The position numbers and the translations under genes were made by a program. Of a stretch of DNA of 53,714 nt, positions 1-8,475 are shown in pieces (within the stretch, counting starts at the first letter, position 1; each line of letters opens with the position of its first letter). The notes beneath the pieces are model-generated. The model was given only the letters and a program-made list of their open reading frames with translations. It was not told the origin of the DNA and searched no databases. Source of the stretch: Streptococcaceae bacterium (GTDB lineage: Bacteria > Bacillota > Bacilli > Lactobacillales > Streptococcaceae); assembly GCA_031253335.1 (NCBI GenBank), contig JAIRWF010000007.1:1-53714 (forward strand). Reading direction: 5' to 3'.

Positions 1-350
1 GGCGCTTTTATTATACCTTGGTTCAGCTATGCACAGGCTGATTAAATGTCGTCCATCCGAGAATCGGGTTAGGGACAGCCAAGGAGCTTAAGCGGTGGGG
101 ACTACCTAGTGCCAACAAAGGGAGCTATCCCAGCTTTGTGAAAATAGCAAATTGTGAATGCTCTTCTAAGTTTTCACACTCCCAGCCAAAAAGAGGCTCT
201 AAAACTTGCTCACAGTCGCATGAGCAGAAATAAGGCGAATAGCTAGCAAGTGGCAGTGATGGCGGTAACTATGAGTCCGCAAAACAACTTGAGACGTGGA
301 TGTATCATCCACAACGCCAAGACCATCACTGACCGCGTGGGAACGCAAGC
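1..350 (+). ncRNA. candidate structured RNA, family not recognised
   Basis: No convincing protein lies here, but the stretch is dense in complementary segments. Seen: CCGA(57-60)/TCGG(64-67), CAAAG(116-120)/CTTTG(134-138), TGTGAAAA(137-144)/TTTTCACA(171-178), CAGTGATGG(254-262)/CCATCACTG(323-331), GTGGAT(296-301)/ATCCAC(307-312) and GCGT(335-338)/ACGC(343-346). CACAGG(32-37) with CCTAGTG(105-111), and GGACT(99-103) with AGTCC(274-278), would add long-range pairings resembling P3 and P7 of a group I intron. Some of these pairings exclude each other. Family, strand and 5' end are uncertain, and the RNA may begin before the window. A large ornate RNA of the GOLLD/ROOL type is another option. I cannot assign it from memory. 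Confidence 0.4.
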
Positions 351-409
351 GCAGCATTTAACACAACGCTCTTTATGTTCTAACGAAATTCAAGAAGTAA
401 AATACTTAC

Positions 410-438
410 TTGTAATTATCTTTAAAATTTGATAAAAT
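410..438 (+). promoter_or_regulatory. promoter of the toxin-antitoxin operon
   Basis: A -35 box TTGTAA (410-415) and a -10 box TAAAAT (433-438) are separated by 17 bp. A Shine-Dalgarno GGAGGT (445-450) lies nine bases before the ATG at 459. No clear palindrome overlaps the boxes, although type II antitoxins usually autoregulate their own promoters. Confidence 0.6.
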
Positions 439-458
439 ATTTATGGAGGTACTTACAA

Positions 459-794
459 ATGATTACAAAAACAAGAAAACAAGGTAATTCACTAGCTTTA
501 ACAGTGCCGAAGATTTTCCAAATTCCAGAAGATATCGCCATGGAGCCTGAGCTGCGACACGATGGGATCTTTTATCGCTTTGTTGAGACACAAACTGACT
601 TTTTTGATTTTAGTAAAGAAGTACTCTCAGACATATTGGAGGAAGGCTTGACGGATAAGGACGAGATTCTGAAAGAATTCGTTAACCGTCAGGTGAATTT
701 ACAGGTGGTTATAGATAAGATGGTGGAAAGAGCCTCCGAGTATTCCTCTAAAACTATGACGCGCTCTGAGATTGAGGCTGAAATTGGTTTATAA
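459..794 (+). CDS. AbrB/MazE-like antitoxin
   Basis: Likely antitoxin of a type II toxin-antitoxin pair, 111 aa. The first residues, MITKTRKQGNSLALTVPK, match the swapped-hairpin AbrB/MazE DNA-binding domain, in which a short basic strand is followed by GNSxxxTxPK. The acidic C-terminal half (about residues 45-111) would wrap the toxin. The start at 459 is chosen because GGAGGT sits correctly before it and the AbrB fold starts at once; an in-frame ATG at 429 falls inside the promoter. The stop overlaps the downstream toxin, as usual in these operons. The role is inferred from fold and context. Confidence 0.75.
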   Translation: MITKTRKQGNSLALTVPKIFQIPEDIAMEPELRHDGIFYRFVETQTDFFDFSKEVLSDILEEGLTDKDEILKEFVNRQVNLQVVIDKMVERASEYSSKTMTRSEIEAEIGL

Positions 795-1089
795 AATCGC
801 GCCTGAGCCTCGCGTTTTGCATTATCTCAAAAAGTTAAAAGATAGAGAATTAAAAAAGCGTTTTCTGGATATTATTTATGAATCTATTGCTGAAGATCCT
901 TACCTTGGGGAAAAGAAGCATGGGAATCTCTCAGAATTCTATGTCTGGGCTTTTCATTATGCTAAAACAGATTATCGAGTTGCTTACATCATTTTAAAAG
1001 ATAAGGTAGTTCCCATTATTCTCGCGGGTTCGCATGAAAACTTTTATGAAACGCTGAGTCGTGTGGACATCGGTAAAATCGACGATTGA
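784..1089 (+). CDS. RelE/ParE-family toxin
   Basis: A small basic protein of about 101 aa. It starts V/MYKIAPEPRVLHYLKKLKDR and ends with HYAKTDYRVAYII and VPIILAGSHENFYETL, the alpha-alpha-beta layout of RelE/ParE toxins, which cleave mRNA on the ribosome or poison gyrase. Its coding region overlaps the antitoxin end. No ATG exists. TTG at 784 is preferred because GAGG lies about six bases upstream; TTG at 772 would add four residues. Which target it attacks cannot be told, but pairing with an AbrB-type rather than RelB-type antitoxin is a hybrid arrangement. Its catalytic residues were not firmly identified. Confidence 0.7.
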   Translation: MVYKIAPEPRVLHYLKKLKDRELKKRFLDIIYESIAEDPYLGEKKHGNLSEFYVWAFHYAKTDYRVAYIILKDKVVPIILAGSHENFYETLSRVDIGKIDD

Positions 1090-1111
1090 GCTCTAATCAT
1101 AGCTTTTTTGA

Positions 1112-2383
<1,272 letters not shown>

Positions 2384-2458
2384 GAAAGTTATGCATAAAG
2401 TATATTTTCTTACTCTCTTTGGTAGGCTTGAGAGTGGTCAATTTTTTCAGGAGCATTC

Positions 2459-3580
2459 ATGACACAAAAAAAGACTAAGCCAGAGGAACTTCTTGAAAAA
2501 TCGCATATAGACTGGTCGTCACAAAAAATTGCTGCTTTTCAAGAGATTTTGCTTGATTGGTATGCAGGCAATTATAAGGACTTGCCTTGGCGTCATATGG
2601 CTCATAATCCCTATGCTATCTGGGTGTCTGAAATTATGTGTCAACAGACACAAACGGGGACTGTGATTCCTTATTTTGAGCATTGGCTGACGCTGTTTCC
2701 AACGCTTGAAAAGTTGGCGGCAGCTCCGGAGGAAAAAGTCCTCAAAGCATGGGAAGGTCTAGGTTATTACTCGCGTGCAAGAAATTTGCAAGCTGGGGCG
2801 CAAAAGATTTTACAGAAATTTGGTGGAAAATTTCCTGAAGAACTTTCTGAAATTCTAAGCATAAAAGGAATTGGGCCTTATACAGCGGCTGCGATTGGGA
2901 GTATTTGCTTTGGCCTTGTTGAGCCAGCGATTGACGGGAATCTCTTTCGTGTCACCTCACGACTTTTTGAAATTTCTGCGGATATTTCTGAAGCAAAAAC
3001 GCGTAGCATCTTTTCCTCAGTTTTGCGGGATGTGATGAGTCATGAGCGGCCAGGTGATTTTAATCAGGCGATGATGGACTTGGGAAATCAAATCTGTAAG
3101 CCTAAAGAGCCAGATTGTCTGCAGTGTCCGATTCGTGACTTTTGCGGGGCAAACAGGTCGGGGCATCAAGAGAGTTTCCCTGTCAAATCAAGCAAGATAA
3201 AGCCCAAGGATGTGTATTATCAAGCGTTTGTGCTTGAAGATAAGGGGGCTTATTATTTGGTGCAGCGTCCGACACAAGGTTTGCTTGCTGCAATGTGGAC
3301 TTTTCCCATGATTGAGACAAAAAATGTGCATCCAAAACTTCCAGATGAGTTTTCAGTGGATATTTTGAAAACGGAGGAGCTTGGCGAAATCACGCATGTT
3401 TTTAGTCATCTCAGGTGGCATGTACGAGTGATTCGTTGCCAGCTGGCGGGGAATTTCCAAAAAAGGACGCCCAAAAATGCGGGTTGGTATGAGCCAGAGG
3501 ATTTTACGAAATTAGTATTTCCTCGTCCACAAGTCAAAATGTTAAAGTTGTTAAATCTAAAGGAATCAAAAAGAAAGTGA
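2459..3580 (+). CDS. mutY: MutY adenine DNA glycosylase
   Basis: A/G-specific adenine glycosylase of base excision repair, which removes adenine mispaired with 8-oxoguanine. The 373 aa match the family. Seen: helix-hairpin-helix SIKGIGPYTAAAI near residues 134-146, catalytic Glu58 in WVSEIMCQQTQT, catalytic Asp159 in AIDGN, and the 4Fe-4S loop C213-x6-C220-x2-C223-x5-C229. The C-terminal part (about 240-365) is the MutT-like domain that recognises 8-oxoG. CAGGAG lies before the ATG. It stands just after sufS, whose pathway would supply its cluster; that link is contextual only. Confidence 0.96.
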   Translation: MTQKKTKPEELLEKSHIDWSSQKIAAFQEILLDWYAGNYKDLPWRHMAHNPYAIWVSEIMCQQTQTGTVIPYFEHWLTLFPTLEKLAAAPEEKVLKAWEGLGYYSRARNLQAGAQKILQKFGGKFPEELSEILSIKGIGPYTAAAIGSICFGLVEPAIDGNLFRVTSRLFEISADISEAKTRSIFSSVLRDVMSHERPGDFNQAMMDLGNQICKPKEPDCLQCPIRDFCGANRSGHQESFPVKSSKIKPKDVYYQAFVLEDKGAYYLVQRPTQGLLAAMWTFPMIETKNVHPKLPDEFSVDILKTEELGEITHVFSHLRWHVRVIRCQLAGNFQKRTPKNAGWYEPEDFTKLVFPRPQVKMLKLLNLKESKRK

Positions 3581-3587
3581 AAAAGAG

Positions 3588-3863
3588 ATGAAGTTTGTTG
3601 AAGAAAAGGATCGTTTTGCGCTCTATGATGGAGATGATGAGATTGGAGAGATGACGTGGAGAGATGTTTCTTCTGATTTTTTTGTGATTACGCACACGAT
3701 TGTCAATCCTGCGTATCGTGGGCAGCATCTAGCTGAAGAGCTTGTGGAACACGGCGTTGAAAAAGCGCGACGAGAAGGACGTAAGATTATACCCGAGTGT
3801 TCGTATGCTAAAACGCTTTTTGAAAGACGAGAAGATTTCGCAGATGTCTGGGAAAAAGAATGA
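3588..3863 (+). CDS. small GNAT-type N-acetyltransferase (YjdJ-like)
   Basis: A 91-aa protein of the short GNAT family (YjdJ/Gcn5-related). The segment VNPAYRGQHLAEELVEHGVEKARREGRKIIPECSYA carries the acetyl-CoA loop R/Q-x-x-G-x-A (about residues 44-52), followed by the typical helix and strand. The substrate is unknown. It follows mutY by 7 bp and is probably co-transcribed. The ATG at 3588 is preceded by AAAAGAG. No oddities were seen. Confidence 0.8.
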   Translation: MKFVEEKDRFALYDGDDEIGEMTWRDVSSDFFVITHTIVNPAYRGQHLAEELVEHGVEKARREGRKIIPECSYAKTLFERREDFADVWEKE

Positions 3864-3872
3864 ACTGGAAAT

Positions 3873-4167
3873 GTCGCTCTTAGCGACTTTTTGGACTGAA
3901 AAATAGGAAGGAGTTTCTGACCTTATTTTTCAGTTCAATGCGCGCGCAGCGAGATAAAGCTAAAATCAGGAAAAGTCGCTGAAGGCGACTTTTTGGACTG
4001 AAAAATAGGGAGGAAATTCCGACCATATTTTTCAGTTCAATGCGCGCGCAGCGAGATAAAGCTAAAATCAAGAAAAGTCGCTCTTAGCGACTTTTTGCTG
4101 TACGCCACAGTCCTGTGGACTGAAAGTGGCGGATAAAATCAAGAAAAGTCGCTCTTAGCGACTTTTT
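3873..4167 (+). repeat. tandem hairpin repeat upstream of aroC
   Basis: This 319-bp gene gap holds units starting at 3873, 3975, 4078 and 4148. The two full units (102 and 103 bp) carry a terminator-like hairpin GTCGCT..AGCGAC-TTTTT, a second hairpin ACTGAAAAATA..TATTTTTCAGT, and a tail GATAAAGCTAAAATCA. The third unit (70 bp) swaps the second hairpin for CCACAGTCCTGTGG, and the fourth is only the terminator hairpin. The second unit has GTCGCTGAAGGCGAC instead of GTCGCTCTTAGCGAC, keeping the stem. The array probably terminates transcription from the mutY side. The short minus-strand ORF across it is just the repeat read in one frame. Confidence 0.85.
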
Positions 4168-4182
4168 GCTATAATTAGAGGT
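4167..4182 (+). promoter_or_regulatory. extended -10 promoter of aroC, leaderless
   Basis: TGcTATAAT (TATAAT at 4170-4175) directly continues the T-tract of the last repeat hairpin and ends seven bases before the ATG at 4183. Transcription should therefore begin at or next to the start codon. No recognisable -35 box is possible within the hairpin, which fits an extended -10 promoter. AGAGGT at 4176-4181 is too close to the ATG to act as a ribosome binding site. Confidence 0.6.
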
Positions 4183-5349
4183 ATGACTATCCGATATTTA
4201 ACAGCGGGCGAGTCGCATGGCCCGCGCTTAACAACCATTATAGAGGGCGTCCCTGCGGGGCTTTCCTTGACGGCAGAAGACATCAATGTCGAGCTGAAGC
4301 GTCGCCAGGGTGGATACGGCCGCGGAGGCCGCATGAAAATTGAGTCTGACCAGATTGAGATGACGTCTGGCGTGCGCCACGGAAAGACATTGGGCTCGCC
4401 TATTACGTTGACCTTGCCCAATAAAGATTTTAGCCATTGGACAGATGTCATGAGTGTGGCAGATGTGGATGAGGCGATTAAGTCGCAGAGAAAGCTCACC
4501 AAACCGCGGCCCGGGCATGCAGATCTCGTCGGAGGCATGAAATATGACTTTGACGATTTGCGCAATGTTCTAGAACGCAGCTCAGCGCGGGAGACGACGA
4601 TGCGGGTCGCAGTAGGGGCTGTTGCAAAGAAGCTTTTGAGCGAACTTGGGATTCAGATTGCCAATCACGTGGTAAATTTTGGCGGGAAAGAAATTGAATT
4701 GCCACAAGATTTAACAGTTGGGCAGATTTTAGAAACCGCACGGAAGAATGATTTGTCGATTGTCGTGGATAGCCAGGCAGGAGAAATCCGCGAGTATATT
4801 GATCAAGTGAAACGCGATGGCAATACGATTGGCGGAATTATTGAAGTGCGCGTAGAAGGCGTACCTGCGGGTCTCGGTAGTTATGTCCATTATGACCGAA
4901 AGCTTGACGCCAAAATCGCGGGTGCAGTGGTCTCCATCAATGCTTTTAAGGGGGTTGAATTTGGTCTCGGTTTTGAAGCAGGGAAACGCAAGGGGTCTGA
5001 CGTCATGGACGAAATTGTCTGGGACGGTGAATATGCGCGAAAAACCAATCATCTCGGTGGTTTTGAAGGCGGAATGACAAACGGCGAGCAAATTATTGTG
5101 CGGGGCGTCATGAAGCCGATTCCGACCTTGTACCAACCTTTGATGTCGGTCGATACCGAGACGCATGAGCCTTATAAAGCAAGCGTTGAGCGGAGCGATC
5201 CGACAGCTTTGCCTGCCGCTGGGGTTGTGATGGAAAATGTCGTCGCGACTGTTTTGGCGCAGGAAATTTGTGAGAAATTTGAATCAGATAATTTGAAAGA
5301 GCTTAAAGCAGACCTAGAGCATTATAAGGCGCGTTTGGAGGGCTATTAA
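4183..5349 (+). CDS. aroC: AroC chorismate synthase
   Basis: Last step of the shikimate pathway: it converts EPSP to chorismate using reduced FMN. The 388 aa match the Gram-positive family. Seen: N-terminal [24 protein letters not shown] near residues 42-53, RPGHADLVG near 110-118, and [20 protein letters not shown], all signature regions for substrate and flavin binding. The start directly follows a -10 box, so the mRNA is probably leaderless. The stop TAA shares a base with the next ATG (TAATG), so the next gene is translationally coupled. No other aro genes lie in this window. Confidence 0.96.
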   Translation: MTIRYLTAGESHGPRLTTIIEGVPAGLSLTAEDINVELKRRQGGYGRGGRMKIESDQIEMTSGVRHGKTLGSPITLTLPNKDFSHWTDVMSVADVDEAIKSQRKLTKPRPGHADLVGGMKYDFDDLRNVLERSSARETTMRVAVGAVAKKLLSELGIQIANHVVNFGGKEIELPQDLTVGQILETARKNDLSIVVDSQAGEIREYIDQVKRDGNTIGGIIEVRVEGVPAGLGSYVHYDRKLDAKIAGAVVSINAFKGVEFGLGFEAGKRKGSDVMDEIVWDGEYARKTNHLGGFEGGMTNGEQIIVRGVMKPIPTLYQPLMSVDTETHEPYKASVERSDPTALPAAGVVMENVVATVLAQEICEKFESDNLKELKADLEHYKARLEGY

Positions 5350-5948
5350 TGGATATATTTTCAGCGATGCAGCCCGTGAAAAAGGTCTTTGAGAAAGCGG
5401 AGGAGACGGCTGTACTTGACTATTTGAAAGGTCACGCAATGCTACTTGATGCGAGTCTGAATGATTTTTTGAATGTCCATGAAGGAATTCTTGGGGTTTA
5501 CACTTCTCTGGAGCAAGTCCCTGAAAGCCAGGGGGAGACCTCTCGCGGACAGAAGTCTTATGATTTTGAGGAGGTCTTGGCACTTTTGAGTAAACACTCA
5601 GAAGTCACTGCGCTCCTCGTGAATCCCTTGTCGGATGCGGTGAAAATTGTTCGTGAGCATTTGGACGTGCCAAAATATGAGACAGAAACGGAAGCTATCA
5701 AGCCTGCGCCGCATCAAGTGAAAGTGACCATAAATAAACGCGACATCATGCTTTTTGATAATATGAGCGAGTGTAATGATTTCATTGATAGTTTCACGAA
5801 GGATTTCAAGGATAATATCATCTTTGGCGCACCGAAAGAGACGCATCTGGACTATGTGGAGATGTCTATGGTTTTCTACAACCCAGTCACACCAAAGCCT
5901 AAAGGCTCTGAAGTGGTTCTGCTGGATGTGGAAATGCCCAAGAATTGA
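5349..5948 (+). CDS. protein of unknown function coupled to aroC
   Basis: I do not recognise this 199-aa soluble protein. It has no signal peptide or membrane segment. The N-terminal half is mostly helical and acidic (AVLDYLKGHAMLLDASLNDFLNVHEGI). The C-terminal half, from about residue 120, reads as a beta-rich unit (VKVTINKRDIMLF, EVVLLDVEMP). Its ATG overlaps the aroC stop, so it is translated with aroC. The promoter of the rimP operon overlaps its last codons (5945-5948). A link to aromatic biosynthesis is suggested only by position. Confidence 0.7.
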   Translation: MDIFSAMQPVKKVFEKAEETAVLDYLKGHAMLLDASLNDFLNVHEGILGVYTSLEQVPESQGETSRGQKSYDFEEVLALLSKHSEVTALLVNPLSDAVKIVREHLDVPKYETETEAIKPAPHQVKVTINKRDIMLFDNMSECNDFIDSFTKDFKDNIIFGAPKETHLDYVEMSMVFYNPVTPKPKGSEVVLLDVEMPKN

Positions 5949-5973
5949 CACTTTAAAAGAATTATGGTATACT
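5945..5973 (+). promoter_or_regulatory. strong promoter of the rimP-nusA-infB operon
   Basis: A consensus -35 TTGACA (5945-5950), a 17-bp spacer and -10 TATACT (5968-5973) with an extended TG at 5965-5966. The -35 overlaps the stop codon of the preceding gene. The transcript would have a leader of about 85 nt before rimP, including the hairpin at 5990-6007 and a dispersed palindrome at 6027-6040. Confidence 0.8.
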
Positions 5974-5989
5974 ATTTTCATCAATGAAG

Positions 5990-6015
5990 CGCGTCCCTCG
6001 GGGCGCGACTTTTGT
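5990..6015 (+). terminator. leader hairpin, possible attenuator before rimP
   Basis: CGCG-t-CCC (5990-5997) pairs with GGG-CGCG (6001-6007) and is followed by the T-rich ACTTTTGTT. It lies between the operon promoter and rimP. Because NusA is encoded downstream and modulates termination, attenuation of this operon by its own product is plausible. That is inference. Confidence 0.4.
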
Positions 6016-6065
6016 TGACGTGGCCTTGTCAAATTTGACAGCCGTGAAAATGAAAGGATTTGCCT

Positions 6066-6545
6066 TTGTCAGAACTGACAGAAATTGTGGAAGATTTCAT
6101 CAGCCCGCACGTTCCAGAACCCTTTTACATCTATGCGGTGGAATGGGAGAAAATGGGAAATGAGGATGTCTTGCGGGTATTGGTGGATAAACCAGGTGGG
6201 ATTGAACTGGATGAGACAAGTGACTTGTCTGAAATCATTAGTCCTTTGCTTGATAAAATCAAGCCGGATCCTTTCCCTAAAGCGGGCTACATGCTAGAAG
6301 TTGCAAGTCCTGGGGCGGAGCGGCCATTAACCAAGACCGAGCAATTTGACGAAGCTCTGGCGAGCGGGGAAGATGTCTTTATCAGCTGCTATCAGAAAGT
6401 TGAAGGTCAAAAAGAGTTCGTGGGAAAGCTGTCAAATTTGACAGAAAACGAATTGACACTTGTCATAACAGACAAAAACAAACACAAAGAAATTTCTATT
6501 GCTAGAAGCAATATTGCCAAAGCACAAACTATATTATTACTCTAA
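6066..6545 (+). CDS. rimP: RimP ribosome maturation factor
   Basis: Assists 30S subunit assembly, around the S12 and central pseudoknot region. About 159 aa, usual length. The sequence has the N-terminal alpha/beta domain (FYIYAVEWEKMGNEDVLRVLVDKPGGIELDETSDLSEIISPLLD), then LEVASPGAERPL, the family's most conserved motif, and a C-terminal Sm-like barrel. TTG at 6066 is chosen because AAAGGA (6053-6058) sits seven bases before it; TTG at 6060 is too close. First gene of the nusA-infB operon. A perfect dispersed palindrome (6430-6443) lies inside and codes for LSNLTE. Confidence 0.93.
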   Translation: MSELTEIVEDFISPHVPEPFYIYAVEWEKMGNEDVLRVLVDKPGGIELDETSDLSEIISPLLDKIKPDPFPKAGYMLEVASPGAERPLTKTEQFDEALASGEDVFISCYQKVEGQKEFVGKLSNLTENELTLVITDKNKHKEISIARSNIAKAQTILLL

Positions 6546-6557
6546 AGGAGAACACAC

Positions 6558-7847
6558 GTGGCAAAAAGAACACAACCTCAGGTCGATATTGTCGCCTTAT
6601 TTAGCCAAATCGAAGGCATGAAAGGCGTGAAGCCTGAAATTATCATTGATGCGCTAAAAGACGGGATTATTGCGGCCTACAAAAAACAATACGGGCAAGC
6701 GCAGAATGTCGAAGTCGTCTATGATGAGACCACAAAGCAGTTCCTGATTTACTCAGTGCGTGAAGTGGTCAATGAAGTCTTTGACTCACGTCTTGAAATC
6801 AGCTTGAAAGATGCGCGTCAGTTGAATGACTTGTATGAAGTTGGTGATAAAATCCGCTTCCAAGAAGAGTTGAAAGACTTTGCGCGCTCATCTATCAGCG
6901 TGGCGAAGCAAAATGTTGTGCGCCGCCTCAAAGAAGAAGAGCAAAACGATATTTTAGCTGAATACAAGAAGTTTGAAGATGAGATGATTTCTGGAATTGT
7001 GGATCGTGTCGATGACAAAGCGATTTTTATTAAGCTGGGTCGTGTCGATGCGATGCTCATGAAGTTTGATCAGATCCGTCGGGAACACTATAAAATCGGG
7101 GATCGTATTCAGGTTTATGTCTCAAAGGTCGATATTACACCAAAGGGTGTACGGGTCTATGTCTCGCGGACAGCGCCAGAGATGCTCAAACGCATCTTTG
7201 AGAAAGAAGTCCCTGAGGTAGCTGATGGTACAGTTGAAATCATGTCCATTGCCCGTGAAGCAGGCGATCGTGCAAAAGTGGTGGTACGCAGCCACAATGA
7301 GAAGGTGGATGCGATTGGGACGATGGTGGGCTCCAGGGGCTCACGTATCCAGCCAATTATCAACGACTTGCATGGGGAAAACATGGACATTATCGAGTGG
7401 TCAGCCGATCAAGCCACGCTTGTGCGTAATGTCCTGAAGCCTGCCAGTGTTAATGCGGTTTATACCTTTGAGGATGGTTCAGCGCTTGCGATTGTGCCAG
7501 ATGACCAACTCTCACTTGCCATCGGTAAGCGTGGGCAAAATGTCCGTCTCGCTGCTCAAGTCGCGCATTGTAAGATTGATATTAAGAAGGCTTCTGAGTT
7601 TGATGAGAGTGAGTTTGAAAATGCAGCAGACTTGGATCAGGTGGAAACGGAGGTCGCAACAGCCAAGGAAGAGGCCTTGACAGCGATTCCTGAGGTGGAT
7701 CTTACAGAAACGGCTGCGGATCAAGTGGGTCTTGAAGAGTTGCTGGGTGATATTGATGTCGATCTCGTTGCAGCAGGAGAAGCTGAAGCACCTGAAGACA
7801 CAGAAAAAGCGGAGGATGAAGATGCCGCAGAAGACAGCGAAGCCTAA
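6558..7847 (+). CDS. nusA: NusA transcription termination/antitermination factor
   Basis: Binds RNA polymerase and nascent RNA to control pausing, termination and antitermination. 429 aa: N-terminal RNAP-binding domain (about 1-125), S1 domain (about 130-200) and two KH domains (about 205-345, with GSRGSRIQPIINDLHGENMDIIEW and IGKRGQNVRLAAQV). An acidic tail from about residue 360 ends EAPEDTEKAEDEDAAEDSEA and is longer than in B. subtilis NusA. The start is GTG at 6558 behind AAAGGAG. The end overlaps ylxR, indicating coupling within the operon. Confidence 0.96.
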   Translation: MAKRTQPQVDIVALFSQIEGMKGVKPEIIIDALKDGIIAAYKKQYGQAQNVEVVYDETTKQFLIYSVREVVNEVFDSRLEISLKDARQLNDLYEVGDKIRFQEELKDFARSSISVAKQNVVRRLKEEEQNDILAEYKKFEDEMISGIVDRVDDKAIFIKLGRVDAMLMKFDQIRREHYKIGDRIQVYVSKVDITPKGVRVYVSRTAPEMLKRIFEKEVPEVADGTVEIMSIAREAGDRAKVVVRSHNEKVDAIGTMVGSRGSRIQPIINDLHGENMDIIEWSADQATLVRNVLKPASVNAVYTFEDGSALAIVPDDQLSLAIGKRGQNVRLAAQVAHCKIDIKKASEFDESEFENAADLDQVETEVATAKEEALTAIPEVDLTETAADQVGLEELLGDIDVDLVAAGEAEAPEDTEKAEDEDAAEDSEA

Positions 7848-8163
7848 AAAAATCCCGATGCGCACGTCGCTTGCCTCAGGGGAGCAATTTCCGAAACGTG
7901 AGCTGTTGCGCATTGCCTATACCAAAGAAGGGGAGATTTCGATTGACCCGACTGGGAAAGCACATGGCAGAGGTGCTTACATTGCTGTCACGAAAGAAGA
8001 AGCGGCCCTTGCCAAAAAAAAGAAGGTTTTTAACAAAGCCTTTGGGGCAGCGATTCCTGAGAGTTTCTATGAGGAACTTATTGACTATGTAGCCCGTGAA
8101 GTGGGGCGGCGTGAGCTCTCCCAGAAAGTCTATAGTGCGGACTTGGCACCTGACTATGACTAA
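7822..8163 (+). CDS. ylxR: YlxR/RnpM family protein (RNase P modulator)
   Basis: A 113-aa basic protein of the YlxR family, called RnpM because B. subtilis YlxR binds RNase P RNA. The conserved start KKIPMRTSLASGEQFPKRELLRI fits the family's PxRxCxxxxE/xxxKxELIRI pattern, but the usual cysteine position holds Thr-Ser-Leu. GRGAYI is also typical. The start is ATG 7822, because GGAGG (7811-7815) lies six bases upstream and the family N-terminus begins here; a longer frame from 7732 has no support. It overlaps nusA by 26 bp and ylxQ by 8 bp. Confidence 0.88.
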   Translation: MPQKTAKPKKIPMRTSLASGEQFPKRELLRIAYTKEGEISIDPTGKAHGRGAYIAVTKEEAALAKKKKVFNKAFGAAIPESFYEELIDYVAREVGRRELSQKVYSADLAPDYD

Positions 8164-8461
8164 AGTGTTAAATTTGTTGGGGCTTGCGAGGCGCGCTGGA
8201 AAGCTCGTGACGGGCGAAGAACTCGTTATCAAAGCAGTACAGGAGAAGTCTTGTGCGCTTGTCTTTCTCGCTAGTGACGCCTCGGAGAATCTCAAGAAGA
8301 AACTGACAGATAAAACGACAAGCTATGGGGTGACTTTACGGCTTGATTATACAGCTGATGAGCTGTCACAAGCAATTGGAACCAACCGAAAAGTGCTTGC
8401 TGTGTGTGATCTAGGATTTGCAAAAACAATGATGGAGAATTTACCTCATGCGTTAAGTTAA
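8156..8461 (+). CDS. ylxQ: YlxQ, ribosomal L7Ae-like RNA-binding protein
   Basis: A 101-aa protein of the L7Ae/L30e/YlxQ family, which binds kink-turn RNA and is linked to ribosomes. It starts [22 protein letters not shown], the standard family start, and has [17 protein letters not shown] and a [10 protein letters not shown] end. The ATG overlaps the ylxR stop (ATGACTAA) with no clear Shine-Dalgarno, so translational coupling is likely. An upstream in-frame ATG at 8096 lies inside ylxR and is rejected. Confidence 0.88.
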   Translation: MTKVLNLLGLARRAGKLVTGEELVIKAVQEKSCALVFLASDASENLKKKLTDKTTSYGVTLRLDYTADELSQAIGTNRKVLAVCDLGFAKTMMENLPHALS

Positions 8462-8475
8462 ACAAGGAGGACAGT

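Noticed and set aside
185-210. GTTTTAGAGC on the minus strand, like a Cas9-type CRISPR repeat start
   Set aside because: Single occurrence, no repeat, no cas genes or tracrRNA; it belongs to the stem-rich region.
250-432. 60-aa ORF in the RNA region
   Set aside because: Overlaps the long stem and the TA promoter, with no ribosome binding site or family resemblance.
3880-4071. 63-aa minus-strand ORF with internal peptide repeat
   Set aside because: It is the hairpin repeat translated; the peptide repeat follows the DNA repeat.
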